DNA of 13,675 nucleotides from Bin5 sp034428435 (GCA_034428435.1 DAOUHY010000226.1:1-13675), one strand, 5' to 3'. Positions 1-6,724 are shown, counted from the stretch's first letter. The notes: generated from the sequence alone by a model not told the origin. Numbers and translations are program-made.

Positions 1-42
1 GGTCTGCGCGGCGGGTGTAGATTGAGCAGGTGAAGATTGCAT
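1..42 (-). CDS. Possible start of next sugar ABC importer gene (partial, runs off the window)
   Basis: Reading the minus strand, the stop codon TAA of the solute-binding protein is followed at once by an ATG (complement of 40-42), and the frame stays open to the window edge for 14 codons, giving MQSSPAQSTPAAQT. A polar Ser/Pro/Ala/Gln-rich start of this kind is common before the first membrane helix of MalF/UgpA-type permeases, and a permease is the expected next gene after a family 1 binding protein. No membrane segment is visible yet and no clear ribosome binding site precedes the ATG, so translation might depend on coupling to the stop codon. The true start could also lie outside the window. 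Confidence 0.4.
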   Translation of the reverse strand, partial: MQSSPAQSTPAAQT

Positions 43-1413
43 TTAGGAGATTTCGCCCGTCTGCAGGATATGTTCAGAGCCCTGGCGCACCTCTGTGGCG
101 ACATCTTCCCAGCGAATATCACCGATCCAGAGCTGGTCCAGATACGGTCCCCAGTAGTCCAGCATCGTCTGATACCAGCCACCGTAGTAGGAGCCGATGG
201 TGTCTCCTGGCCAGCGGAAGGTAGCCTGATCCTCGAACGCGTCGTAGAACGCCTGGCGGTACTTCATTTCCGGCGGTGACTCATTGGTCAGGAACTGTTC
301 GCGCAGCTCTTTACGGGTCGGCTGCTGCATACCCAGATCGACAAGAATCTGCTGCCCTGGATTGCTGAGGCAGGCCCAAGAGATGAAATCGTAGGACTCC
401 TGGGGATAGTCTGTCTGGGAGAAGACGCACAGGGGCGAGTAGTGGCCGTAGGATGTCTTCGTCTTGTTGTAGGGTACGGGGAATGTGCCCCAGTTGACGC
501 CGGCCTGGTTGATGCGGCCCAGGGACCAGACGCCGATGTGCTGCATGGCTACGTTGCCGGCTTGGAGGCTGGTCTCGCCAGCGGCTTCGTATGCGGGCGA
601 TGGATTGACAAAGTGTTTCAGACCCAAATCCGCCAACCAGTTCATCGCCTCGATGAATGCATCCGAATCCATCGGCATGGTGCCGTCATCAGCGATAATC
701 TCGGCGTCGTTGCCCCAGATATAGGTCGGGCGACCGTGACCAAAGCCAGCCCTAAGTCCGTACTGACGCACGCGGGCGGGATCGAAGTCAGAATCGTTGG
801 CTGAATTGTCGTCCAAGTCGAAGGTGAGAACCTTGGCGAGTTCGATAATTTCGTCCCATGTCATCCATGCATCCGGCTCCGGATGGGGAACGCCGACCTC
901 ATCGAACAGGTCGATATTGAAGGCCATGAGCATGGCGCCACTGTCCCAGGGGATGCCCCAACGAGCGCCGTCGTAGGTTTGGGCGATCCAGACGTTTTCG
1001 ACATAGTCGTCTTCGCTAAAATCAGGATCGGCCTCAAAGTAGGGCTCAAGATTGGTCGTCACACCCCTGCGTGTGAGGGGGCCGGTGGTGCGGTTGGCGT
1101 CAAACCACATGTCGGGTCCCGTGCCGGCGGAGATCATGATCAGCAGGGCTTCCTGGTGGGAGGCGCCGGCCACGGCGTTAATCTCGAACTCGATATTGGG
1201 GTTTGACTCCCTATACAGGGACATCTGCTGGTCCATGACGTTCTCAATGAACTGGCCGCCGCGGTTAAAGAAGTTCAGGGTAACTGCCTCGGCGGCTGCG
1301 TCAGTAGTGGTGCCGGCCGGCACGGGCGGCGCGCACGCGGCTAACGCAGCGACTGCCGTGCTGCCCGCGGCCAACTGCAAAAAGCTTCTTCGACTCATTT
1401 CCGTTCGCTGCAT
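43..1413 (-). CDS. Sugar ABC transporter solute-binding lipoprotein (family 1)
   Basis: Extracytoplasmic solute-binding protein of 456 residues, the usual size for the family 1 (UgpB/MalE-like, COG1653) sugar binders that deliver an oligosaccharide or similar solute to an ABC importer. The N-terminus carries a twin-arginine signal (SRRSFL, residues 7-12), a hydrophobic stretch and a lipobox LAAC with Cys27, so the mature protein should be exported folded by Tat and anchored to the membrane by lipid. An Ala/Thr-rich linker (28-43) leads to the binding domain beginning near VTLNFFNRGG. The segments GTGPDMWF and WGIPWDSGAMLMAFNIDLFD are typical of the family, and the C-terminal half is rich in Trp and Tyr as in sugar-binding pockets. 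AGGAG lies 7 bases before the ATG, supporting this start. The substrate cannot be told from sequence. The next gene appears to start directly after the stop codon. Confidence 0.93.
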   Translation of the reverse strand: MQRTEMSRRSFLQLAAGSTAVAALAACAPPVPAGTTTDAAAEAVTLNFFNRGGQFIENVMDQQMSLYRESNPNIEFEINAVAGASHQEALLIMISAGTGPDMWFDANRTTGPLTRRGVTTNLEPYFEADPDFSEDDYVENVWIAQTYDGARWGIPWDSGAMLMAFNIDLFDEVGVPHPEPDAWMTWDEIIELAKVLTFDLDDNSANDSDFDPARVRQYGLRAGFGHGRPTYIWGNDAEIIADDGTMPMDSDAFIEAMNWLADLGLKHFVNPSPAYEAAGETSLQAGNVAMQHIGVWSLGRINQAGVNWGTFPVPYNKTKTSYGHYSPLCVFSQTDYPQESYDFISWACLSNPGQQILVDLGMQQPTRKELREQFLTNESPPEMKYRQAFYDAFEDQATFRWPGDTIGSYYGGWYQTMLDYWGPYLDQLWIGDIRWEDVATEVRQGSEHILQTGEIS

Positions 1414-1462
1414 TGTTTTGCTCCTGGGAATGTGATGGGTGGAACGTATAAGGATGAGCCGC

Positions 1463-1486
1463 GTTCACTTGGTTAATCAAATGAAC
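1463..1486. promoter_or_regulatory. Near-perfect 24-bp palindrome, probable operator of the sugar importer
   Basis: Left half GTTCACTTGGTT and right half AATCAAATGAAC pair at 10 of 12 positions around a central TTAA. It ends 49 bases before the ATG of the solute-binding protein, within the 5' region of that minus-strand gene. A two-fold symmetric site of this length before a sugar importer is what a LacI-, GntR- or ROK-type repressor would bind; the AT centre is unlike the usual CG centre of LacI sites. I see no convincing -35/-10 pair next to it, and the regulator gene is not in the window. Confidence 0.6.
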
Positions 1487-1720
1487 ACGAAAGAGTTGCT
1501 CCTAGAAAATATTGCTGCCATGATATGCTGAACGACAGGGAAAAGCGGCGAATCAATAGGTCATGTCACGCAGATGCGGCGTCAATGCGCACTGGGTCCG
1601 ACTGACACAAGGCAACGATTGCGTAACATCAGATGACAAATGGAATTGCTGGCAGAGTGAAACAGGGGTTTCAACCTGATTGCTGGAAGCGTTTTCAGGA
1701 CAGAATCGGATTATAACAGG

Positions 1721-1752
1721 CCGACCAATGCATGCCAAAATCAGTTGGTCGG
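1721..1752. repeat. 8-bp inverted repeat / stem-loop in spacer
   Basis: CCGACCAA (1721-1728) and TTGGTCGG (1745-1752) are perfect inverted copies separated by 16 bases. There is no T-run on either side, so it is not a standard terminator. It may be an operator half-site pair or a structural element; its function is unknown. Confidence 0.4.
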
Positions 1753-1960
1753 TACGGGCGCATTCCACCCGGATTGTTGGACGCGTCTTTTGTGAACAGC
1801 AGTTCATTTGATGGGGGATAGACTGCGGTGCGGTCACAGGTGCGATGGCCTGACAGGCTGGCATGCACTCTTGCGCGCAGTAATATGAGGTACACACACT
1901 GCCAGTGGATGCGCCGGATGGGATAGGAGGCAAAGGGGAGCCGCATTCTCGAATCTGAAG

Positions 1961-1966
1961 TATAAT
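1961..1966 (+). promoter_or_regulatory. Consensus -10 box (TATAAT), possible moaB promoter
   Basis: A perfect TATAAT lies 98 bases before the moaB ATG in the correct orientation. No hexamer resembling TTGACA sits 16-18 bases upstream, so the call rests on the -10 alone. Transcription from here would start near 1973 and run through the GCGCCAAG inverted repeat at 1984-2028. Confidence 0.35.
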
Positions 1967-1983
1967 GCTCAGGAGAGACGTGA

Positions 1984-2028
1984 GCGCCAAGGCGCCAAGA
2001 CCCCGTGCGCGCCTGGTGATCTTGGCGC
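1984..2028. repeat. GCGCCAAG repeat: two direct copies and one inverted copy
   Basis: GCGCCAAG occurs twice in tandem (1984-1991 and 1992-1999) and once inverted (CTTGGCGC, 2021-2028). The second direct copy plus the following A pairs with the inverted copy over 9 bp with a 19-base loop. It lies in the likely moaB leader, 36 bases before the start codon. Short GC-rich repeats of this style are often scattered in intergenic regions; I cannot count genome copies here. Confidence 0.5.
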
Positions 2029-2064
2029 GCTATCATGAACATATTGGTGATGAGAGGGTGAAAG

Positions 2065-2586
2065 ATGAAGAATGGATTAAGCTCCGAAGAGCATCGTCAG
2101 CAGGCGGAAGAAGAAAAGGGCAGCATCGCCTTTGCGATCGTGACCGTGTCGGATACACGCACGCCGGAAACGGACCGCAGCGGAAAGGCCATTCGCGAGA
2201 TGGCCGAGGCGGAGGGTCATCAGGTGGTTGCCACGCGCATCGTGAGGGATGAGCCGGAGGAGGTCGCGGCGGCGTTGGAAGAATTCAGCGGCAGCGGTGC
2301 GCAGGTCATCGTATTCAATGGCGGCACGGGCGTGAGCAAGCGGGACCGCACGTATGACGTGTTGTCGAAGGCGCTGGAAAAGGAATTACCCGGTTTTGGT
2401 GAGATATTCCGGATGCTCAGCTATGACGAAGTAGGGGCGGCGGCGATGCTGAGCCGGGCGACGGCGGGCACGTACCGGGGCTGCGCGATTATCAGTTTGC
2501 CGGGATCGACCAATGCGGTCAGGCTGGCGATGGAGAAGTTGATATTGCCTGAGATTCAGCATTTGGCGTGGGAGATCACGCGGTGA
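2065..2586 (+). CDS. moaB: Molybdenum cofactor biosynthesis protein MoaB/Mog family
   Basis: Protein of 173 residues belonging to the MoaB/MogA/MoeA-like molybdopterin-binding fold. Family members adenylylate molybdopterin or bind it during insertion of molybdenum, a cytosolic step of molybdenum cofactor synthesis. The opening strand and loop FAIVTVSDTRT (residues 23-33), the glycine loop NGGTGVSKRDRTYD (85-98; GGTG with the following Arg-Asp-x-Thr) and the segment PGFGEIFRMLSYDEVGAAA followed by SRATAG and SLPGST match the family closely. Length is typical of MoaB; the N-terminal 20 residues are charged and probably disordered. GAGGG sits 6 bases before the ATG and supports this start. No other cofactor gene lies beside it, and the next gene on the strand is 350 bases away, so it appears to be a single-gene unit. 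MogA versus MoaB function cannot be separated by sequence alone. Confidence 0.93.
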   Translation: MKNGLSSEEHRQQAEEEKGSIAFAIVTVSDTRTPETDRSGKAIREMAEAEGHQVVATRIVRDEPEEVAAALEEFSGSGAQVIVFNGGTGVSKRDRTYDVLSKALEKELPGFGEIFRMLSYDEVGAAAMLSRATAGTYRGCAIISLPGSTNAVRLAMEKLILPEIQHLAWEITR

Positions 2587-2939
2587 CTAGATGCGCTGGC
2601 TGGAATTGAAAGGGGTAAATGGACAGAGTTCGGCTGCCGGGGTCACCTGACGCGCCCAGCCTTCGAGGTCGCTAAGCGACGGGGACCATGTTGCAGTTCC
2701 GAGGAATATTTTTTTCATAATATTCATTCTCACGTACAATAGGACGGCTTCCCCTGTCACAGATCGAATGCACTGAAGCGGGCTCAAGGCTCTGGTGCAT
2801 TTCATGTTCATTGGCCTGCGTTCCTCAAGGAATACGGCTCCTTGTCCGGAGTCCGTATTCGTGAGGAAGGCCCAATTTACCGCGGAAGAGTGGTGAAATT
2901 CGATTGAGTTCCAATCGCATCCTTACTAAGGGCTTGACA
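2587..2939. other. Spacer between moaB and the lipoprotein gene
   Basis: No credible gene: a 74-codon minus-strand frame (2587-2811) has no family resemblance or start signal. An A/T-rich patch with seven consecutive T (2709-2715) follows a weak 5-bp stem (GGGAC 2682-2686 with GTTCC 2696-2700) and might serve as a poor terminator for moaB. TACAAT at 2735-2740 could be a -10 box for the lipoprotein gene, but its -35 partner (TTTCAT, 16 bases upstream) is weak. The dominant element is the long hairpin at 2821-2868. Confidence 0.5.
2821..2868 (+). repeat. Long stem-loop upstream of the lipoprotein gene
   Basis: Three consecutive paired blocks form one extended hairpin: TTCCTCA (2821-2827) with TGAGGAA (2862-2868), GAATACGG (2830-2837) with CCGTATTC (2853-2860), and CTCC (2838-2841) with GGAG (2848-2851), closing a 6-base loop TTGTCC. 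That is 19 base pairs interrupted only by a small AG/G internal loop and one bulged T. It ends 71 bases before the ATG of the lipoprotein and has no T-run after it, so a leader RNA structure or a dispersed palindromic element fits better than a terminator. Confidence 0.65.
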
Positions 2940-4346
2940 ATGACATTGCAGTCCCGTTTGCTTATTGGAATCCTCCTGCTCGCTCTGATTTCTGTGGCCG
3001 CGTGCGGTCGGTCTGATAGTGAGCCTACGACAACGCCGACAAAGACGTCAACGCCGGAAGGTGAGACGAGCCAGGCGCCGACGGACACACCGGTGCCGCC
3101 GACTGCGACCAGCGAACCGGCGACAGCCACGCCTGTGCCGGAGGAGACGGCTACACCGGCAGCGACGGAAGAGCAGGCAGACACGCAGCCGCCGCAAGCG
3201 GAAGAGGCCGGGGAGGGCGGATTCCTGCCGGCGACGATGGAGAGCCCTGATTTCGGCACGCAGGCCTTCCTCTGGTGGCGGCCGGAGGTGGCGGAGCGGG
3301 ACTTGAATCTGTTACGCGAGGGCGGTTTTCATTGGGTCAAGCAGACTTTTGCGTGGGAGAACATAGAGGGTGCCGGGAAAGGGCATCTGGACTGGTCGTT
3401 TTCGGACAGGGTTGTACAGCAGGTGAACAGCGGCGGTCTGAAGCTGCTGGCGCGGATATCGATTGATCCGCAGAAGAGGGATTTCTGGGCGGGTCTGCCC
3501 CCGGCGAGCGCCGATCACTTTGCCGACTACGTTTTTGCGCTGGCGAGCCGCTACAGTTGCAAGCCGGAGGCGGTCGGCTGTATTCAGGCATATCAGATTT
3601 GGAACGAGCCGAATCTGAGCCGCGAGTGGGGGCACAAGCGTCCGAACCCTGCCGAATACATATATTTTCTGGGCCGGGCGTATGCGGCGATCAAGTCGGC
3701 GAACCCGAATGCGATCGTGATCAGTGCGGGGATGGCGCCCACGGGGGATGACAACGAGATCGCGATGCCGGACGACGTGTTTTACGAGCAGATGTACGAG
3801 GCGATGGGGGGGAGCAGCGAGGGATATCTCGATGCACTGGGGGTGCACGGCGTAGGGTTTGCGGCGCCTCCAGAACTGGACCCGGAGGTTGCGGCAGCGG
3901 AGGAGCGATACGGCGGGCACCGGTTCTTCAGTTTCCGTCGTGTAGAGGATATCCGGGCGATCATGGAGCGGTACGGGGACACGGAGAAGCAGATTGTGCT
4001 TCTGGAGTTCGGTTGGACTTCAGATCCTGTGAATCCGAGCTATCGCTGGCATGGCAGGGACGCGGGCATTGATTTCGACGTGCAGGCCGAGTATCTCCGG
4101 CGGGCGTTCGAATGGGCAGAAGCCAACTGGCAACCCTGGATTGGTCTTATGAGCATGATTACGATGCCCAACCTGGCGTGGCTGAGCGACGGCAATCCCG
4201 AGGATGAGGAGCAGTTCTGGTGGGGAATCATGGAGCCGAGCCCGTGTTGCGAGCCGCCAACATTCCGGCCGGCTTATTTGGAACTATGCCGGTACTTGAA
4301 TGCGAGGGACGGCCAGCAGTGCATTCACGTTCCAGAAGGCCAGTAG
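2940..4346 (+). CDS. Secreted lipoprotein with clan-A glycoside hydrolase-like domain
   Basis: A 468-residue protein. Residues 1-21 form a lipoprotein signal ending in VAAC, so Cys22 should be lipidated and the protein surface-anchored. Residues about 28-92 are a Thr/Pro/Glu/Ala-rich disordered linker. From about 103 (PDFGTQAFLWWRPEVAERDL) there is a TIM-barrel-type domain like glycoside hydrolases of clan A (GH5/GH39-like). QIWNEPN holds the Asn222-Glu223 pair expected of the acid/base residue, and LLEFGWTS holds Glu356, in the right place for the nucleophile, so the enzyme is probably active on a beta-linked glycan; substrate unknown. There are also Cys pairs (207/214 and 436/437) compatible with secretion. 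I prefer the ATG at 2940: AAGGG lies 7 bases upstream and the signal peptide begins right after it. A TTG at 2904 would add 12 residues ahead of the signal. No carbohydrate-binding module is seen. Confidence 0.82.
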   Translation: MTLQSRLLIGILLLALISVAACGRSDSEPTTTPTKTSTPEGETSQAPTDTPVPPTATSEPATATPVPEETATPAATEEQADTQPPQAEEAGEGGFLPATMESPDFGTQAFLWWRPEVAERDLNLLREGGFHWVKQTFAWENIEGAGKGHLDWSFSDRVVQQVNSGGLKLLARISIDPQKRDFWAGLPPASADHFADYVFALASRYSCKPEAVGCIQAYQIWNEPNLSREWGHKRPNPAEYIYFLGRAYAAIKSANPNAIVISAGMAPTGDDNEIAMPDDVFYEQMYEAMGGSSEGYLDALGVHGVGFAAPPELDPEVAAAEERYGGHRFFSFRRVEDIRAIMERYGDTEKQIVLLEFGWTSDPVNPSYRWHGRDAGIDFDVQAEYLRRAFEWAEANWQPWIGLMSMITMPNLAWLSDGNPEDEEQFWWGIMEPSPCCEPPTFRPAYLELCRYLNARDGQQCIHVPEGQ

Positions 4347-4370
4347 CAACAGTTGTAAGTTTTCCGGCGG

Positions 4371-4589
4371 TTAACCGGTGATTTCCTGGAAGATTTGAAT
4401 GGCGTCTTCGATCAAGCCGGCGATGAGATCGATTACGTCAGCGTCACCGGTCAGTGAAGTCAGTTCAAATGTGGAAGGGTCAGGCTGCCAGTTGCCGGAG
4501 GCGTAGAACCAGCCGAAGAGGCCGGCGGCGATGACGAGGGTGAAGAAGATACGATAGAGCAGCCGGCTGTGGCGATAGAAGCGGGGCAT
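4371..4589 (-). CDS. Small single-pass membrane protein, hypothetical
   Basis: I do not recognise this 72-residue protein. It begins MPRFYRHSRLLYR, a basic stretch, followed by one hydrophobic helix (about residues 12-30, ending GWFYASG), a short polar segment and an acidic amphipathic tail (about 48-71, DADVIDLIAGLIEDAIQIF). The positive charges before the helix suggest the N-terminus is cytoplasmic and the acidic tail outside. The frame stays open upstream to 4700, but the extra 37 residues look non-coding (His/Pro/Thr-rich), so I place the start at the ATG beside the basic stretch. No strong ribosome binding site precedes it. It converges with the lipoprotein gene, 24 bases away. A possible promoter is TTGGCA (complement of 4695-4700) with CAAAAT 17 bases on. 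The coherent charge and hydrophobicity pattern argues for a real gene, but no homology supports it. Confidence 0.5.
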   Translation of the reverse strand: MPRFYRHSRLLYRIFFTLVIAAGLFGWFYASGNWQPDPSTFELTSLTGDADVIDLIAGLIEDAIQIFQEITG

Positions 4590-4693
4590 GGAGGTTGTGT
4601 AGGGCTCGGTTGGCGCGTGACCAGGGACGCTCTTGTCGTATTGAAAATGGTGACGCAGTATTGTCGAGTTGATTTTGCTATGGCGGCATGGAT

Positions 4694-4721
4694 TTGCCAA
4701 ATTCGGGGTCGGTGCTATACT
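4694..4721 (+). promoter_or_regulatory. Sigma-70-type promoter of tRNA-Val
   Basis: TTGCCA (4694-4699) and TATACT (4716-4721) match the -35 and -10 consensus at five of six positions each, with a 16-base spacer. Transcription would start near 4728, about 43 bases before the first base of the tRNA. The -35 box sits inside a small palindrome (ATTTGCCAAAT) that also gives TTGGCA on the other strand. Confidence 0.7.
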
Positions 4722-4770
4722 CTGCTGTGCTTCTGAAGTGGCTGTTTCTTGACTGCGACAGTCCTAATTT

Positions 4771-4845
<75 letters not shown>

Positions 4846-5034
4846 CTCAGCACTTGTGTTTTTTCCTCTCACTGTGCCTCAGAGCCGCCAGTTATTCTGG
4901 ACGGTGTTGCAGACGCCTCGCTTTCGAAATACTTCCTGGACTTTCCCGTAACCCCGCAGCATTCATTTGCATTTCGCCCCCCAGCAACTGAGAGAGCCGC
5001 GAGGGATCCAGATCATTCCTTCCATTGTCCTCAG

Positions 5035-5841
5035 ATGAAAACAGTAAAGAAAACGGTCTACGAAATCATTGAAGAGGCTGAGCCGGGTAACCGATCAAGC
5101 GAAGTCTTTGACGTTTTCCTGATCACACTGATCGCTCTGAATGTCGTTGCGCTGATTGTGGGGACAGTGGAGGCGATTCACCGGATTTCTCCGCGCGCCT
5201 TTTATCTTTTTGAGGTCATATCGGTCGGTGTTTTCACGGTGGAATTTTTCTTGCGGGTCTGGACCTGCACGGAGAATCCGAAATATGGTCATCCGGTAAA
5301 GGGTCGGCTTCAGTACCTGGTCTCTCCGCTGGCGCTCATTGATTTGCTGGCTGTTCTGCCGGTCTACCTGGTCTTTGTCGTCAATCTGCACGGGTTAGAC
5401 CTGCGTTTCCTACGGGTCGTGCGTCTGCTGGCCCGCATTGTCCGATTGGGCCGGTACTTCAGCAGCCTGAGCACGTTGGGCAAGGTAGTGCATACGAAGC
5501 AGGGTGAACTTGCGGCGGTTGTATCGGTACTCTTTCTGCTGCTGGTGATGACGTCGTCGCTGATGTTTTTCGCGGAACATCAGGCGCAACCGGAAGAGTT
5601 CGCCAGTATTCCCAGGGCGATGTGGTGGAGCATCATCACGCTAACAACGGTGGGTTACGGGGATGTGTTCCCGGTCACGGCAGCGGGGCGTGTGCTGGCG
5701 GGGATCATTGCAATTGTCGGCATTGGTTTGTTCGCGTTGCCTGCGGGAATACTGGGGTCGGGGTATATGGAGGAGCTGGCCAAAGAGGGGCAGGAACCGG
5801 TCAGGTGCCCCCATTGTGGTGAGGTGATTGATGAGTGGTGA
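5035..5841 (+). CDS. Voltage-gated-type potassium channel (six helices, TVGYGD filter)
   Basis: A 268-residue inner-membrane cation channel subunit, presumably tetrameric, of the prokaryotic Kv/KvAP-like group. Helices S1-S3 run from about residue 25 to 117. S4 (about 122-141) carries Arg at 124, 127, 130, 134, 137 and 140, the regular spacing of a voltage sensor. S5 (about 159-180), a pore helix with the potassium selectivity filter TTVGYGD (204-210), and S6 (about 217-243, with the hinge-like LPAGILGSG) follow. After S6 comes a short cytoplasmic tail ending in CPHCGEVIDEW, half of a zinc ribbon. The frame is open back to 4786, but that would overlap the tRNA and add 83 unlikely residues, so I start at the ATG at 5035, just before a charged N-terminus. 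No strong ribosome binding site is seen there. Its downstream neighbour is convergent. Confidence 0.92.
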   Translation: MKTVKKTVYEIIEEAEPGNRSSEVFDVFLITLIALNVVALIVGTVEAIHRISPRAFYLFEVISVGVFTVEFFLRVWTCTENPKYGHPVKGRLQYLVSPLALIDLLAVLPVYLVFVVNLHGLDLRFLRVVRLLARIVRLGRYFSSLSTLGKVVHTKQGELAAVVSVLFLLLVMTSSLMFFAEHQAQPEEFASIPRAMWWSIITLTTVGYGDVFPVTAAGRVLAGIIAIVGIGLFALPAGILGSGYMEELAKEGQEPVRCPHCGEVIDEW

Positions 5842-5842
5842 C

Positions 5843-5894
5843 GCACTTGCTGCGCCACCACTGCATTGCGAAGTGCTGATCCCTTCCTTTTTTT
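5843..5894 (+). terminator. Weak candidate terminator after the potassium channel gene
   Basis: GCACTT (5843-5848) and AAGTGC (5871-5876) form a 6-bp stem right after the channel's stop codon, followed 11 bases later by seven T (5888-5894). The long loop and the gap before the T-run make it a poor match to a classic intrinsic terminator. The convergent enoyl-CoA hydratase gene ends at 5903. Confidence 0.35.
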
Positions 5895-5902
5895 CTGCTC
5901 TC

Positions 5903-6685
5903 CTAGCGCCCGGTGAAATGCGGCTGGCGGCGCTGGCGGAAGGCGGAGACGCCTTCTTCGGCGTCGGCGGTGTAGGCGGCGAGGCTGCCGGCGAGAGTTT
6001 CGAGGACGACGCCGTTGTCAGCGCTGGCTGGGATGGCGGCGTCGATTAGCTGTTTGGTCATCTGGACGGCGACGGGGCCGTTGGCGGCTATGGATTTGGC
6101 CAGGTCGAGGGCTCGTTCGGCAAGCTGGTCTGCAGGTACTACTTCGTTTACAAGTCCCCACTTTTCGGCCTGCTCGGCTGATATGCGATCTCCGCTGAAG
6201 ATCATCTGTTTGGCGCGGCTCGGTCCGACGAGTTGCGGCAGGCGCTGCGTGCCGGCCCAGCCGGGAATGATCCCCAGCTTTACTTCAGGGAAAGAGAGCT
6301 CGACGCCTTCGGCTGCGAGGCGCAGGTCGGCGGCGAGGGCGAGTTCGAGGCCGCCGCCGAAGGTGTAGCCGTTGAGAACGGCGATGACGGGTTGGGGGAG
6401 GCGGGCGTAGCGGGCGAAGATGCGGTGGCCGTCGCGGATCCAGCGGCGTCCCATTTCGAGGGGGGAGAGGTCGCTCCATTCGTAGATGTCGGCACCGACG
6501 CAGAAGGCTCTGCCGGTGCCGGCGAGGAGGACGACGCGGACGTCCTGGTTGCGGTCCAGTTCATCGGCGTAGGTTTCGAGGGCTTTGAGCATTTCGGCGT
6601 TGAGGGCGTTGAGTTTGTCGGCGCGGTTGAGGACGACGGTGGCGACGGGGCCCTTGTATGAGAGTTGGACCAGGTTGGTGGTCAT
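5903..6685 (-). CDS. Enoyl-CoA hydratase/isomerase family protein
   Basis: A cytosolic 260-residue crotonase-fold enzyme that probably adds water across the double bond of 2-enoyl-CoA in fatty acid or related CoA-ester breakdown. RAFCVGADI (residues 59-67) and YTFGGGLE (107-114) form the oxyanion hole. Glu114 and Glu134 (in SFPEVKLG) are 20 residues apart, the same spacing as the two catalytic glutamates of mitochondrial enoyl-CoA hydratase, so hydratase activity is more likely than a side reaction of the superfamily. IPGWAGTQRLPQLVG and the C-terminal segment ending in FTGR are also typical. The frame extends upstream to 6763, but AAAAGG lies 7 bases before the ATG at 6685 and the family alignment starts there. 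PurM is the upstream gene on the same strand, 120 bases away with a repeat between, so shared transcription is possible but not shown. Exact substrate unknown. Confidence 0.93.
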   Translation of the reverse strand: MTTNLVQLSYKGPVATVVLNRADKLNALNAEMLKALETYADELDRNQDVRVVLLAGTGRAFCVGADIYEWSDLSPLEMGRRWIRDGHRIFARYARLPQPVIAVLNGYTFGGGLELALAADLRLAAEGVELSFPEVKLGIIPGWAGTQRLPQLVGPSRAKQMIFSGDRISAEQAEKWGLVNEVVPADQLAERALDLAKSIAANGPVAVQMTKQLIDAAIPASADNGVVLETLAGSLAAYTADAEEGVSAFRQRRQPHFTGR

Positions 6686-6724
6686 GGGGTTACCTTTTGG
6701 TGGTGTGGAGAAAACTTCCCTTTC

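Larger units (their letters stand above)
1414..2064. other. Gene-free spacer between the divergent importer and moaB
   Basis: These 651 bases contain the control regions of the two divergent flanking genes. Open frames exist (the longest is 145 codons on the minus strand, 1553-1990) but their translations show no domain, no plausible start signal and a random, Cys/Pro/Ser-rich composition, so I do not call them genes. The stretch also holds the importer palindrome, an 8-bp stem-loop at 1721-1752, and a GCGCCAAG repeat near moaB. Otherwise I see nothing recognisable. Confidence 0.6.

Noticed and set aside
1553..1990. 145-codon minus-strand frame in the spacer before moaB
   Set aside because: Random composition, no domain, no ribosome binding site, and it overlaps the proposed moaB -10 box.
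2682..2715. Intrinsic terminator for moaB
   Set aside because: Stem of only 5 bp with one G-T pair, and 8 bases separate it from the T-run; too weak to call as a feature.
2904..2939. TTG start for the glycoside hydrolase-like lipoprotein
   Set aside because: It would put 12 polar residues before the signal peptide, and the ATG at 2940 has a better-placed AAGGG.
4590..4700. 37-codon upstream extension of the small membrane protein
   Set aside because: Sequence looks non-coding and covers the proposed promoter; the ATG at 4589 directly precedes the basic stretch and membrane helix.
6233..6661. 142-codon plus-strand frame opposite the enoyl-CoA hydratase
   Set aside because: Antisense shadow of a well-supported gene with no recognisable domain.
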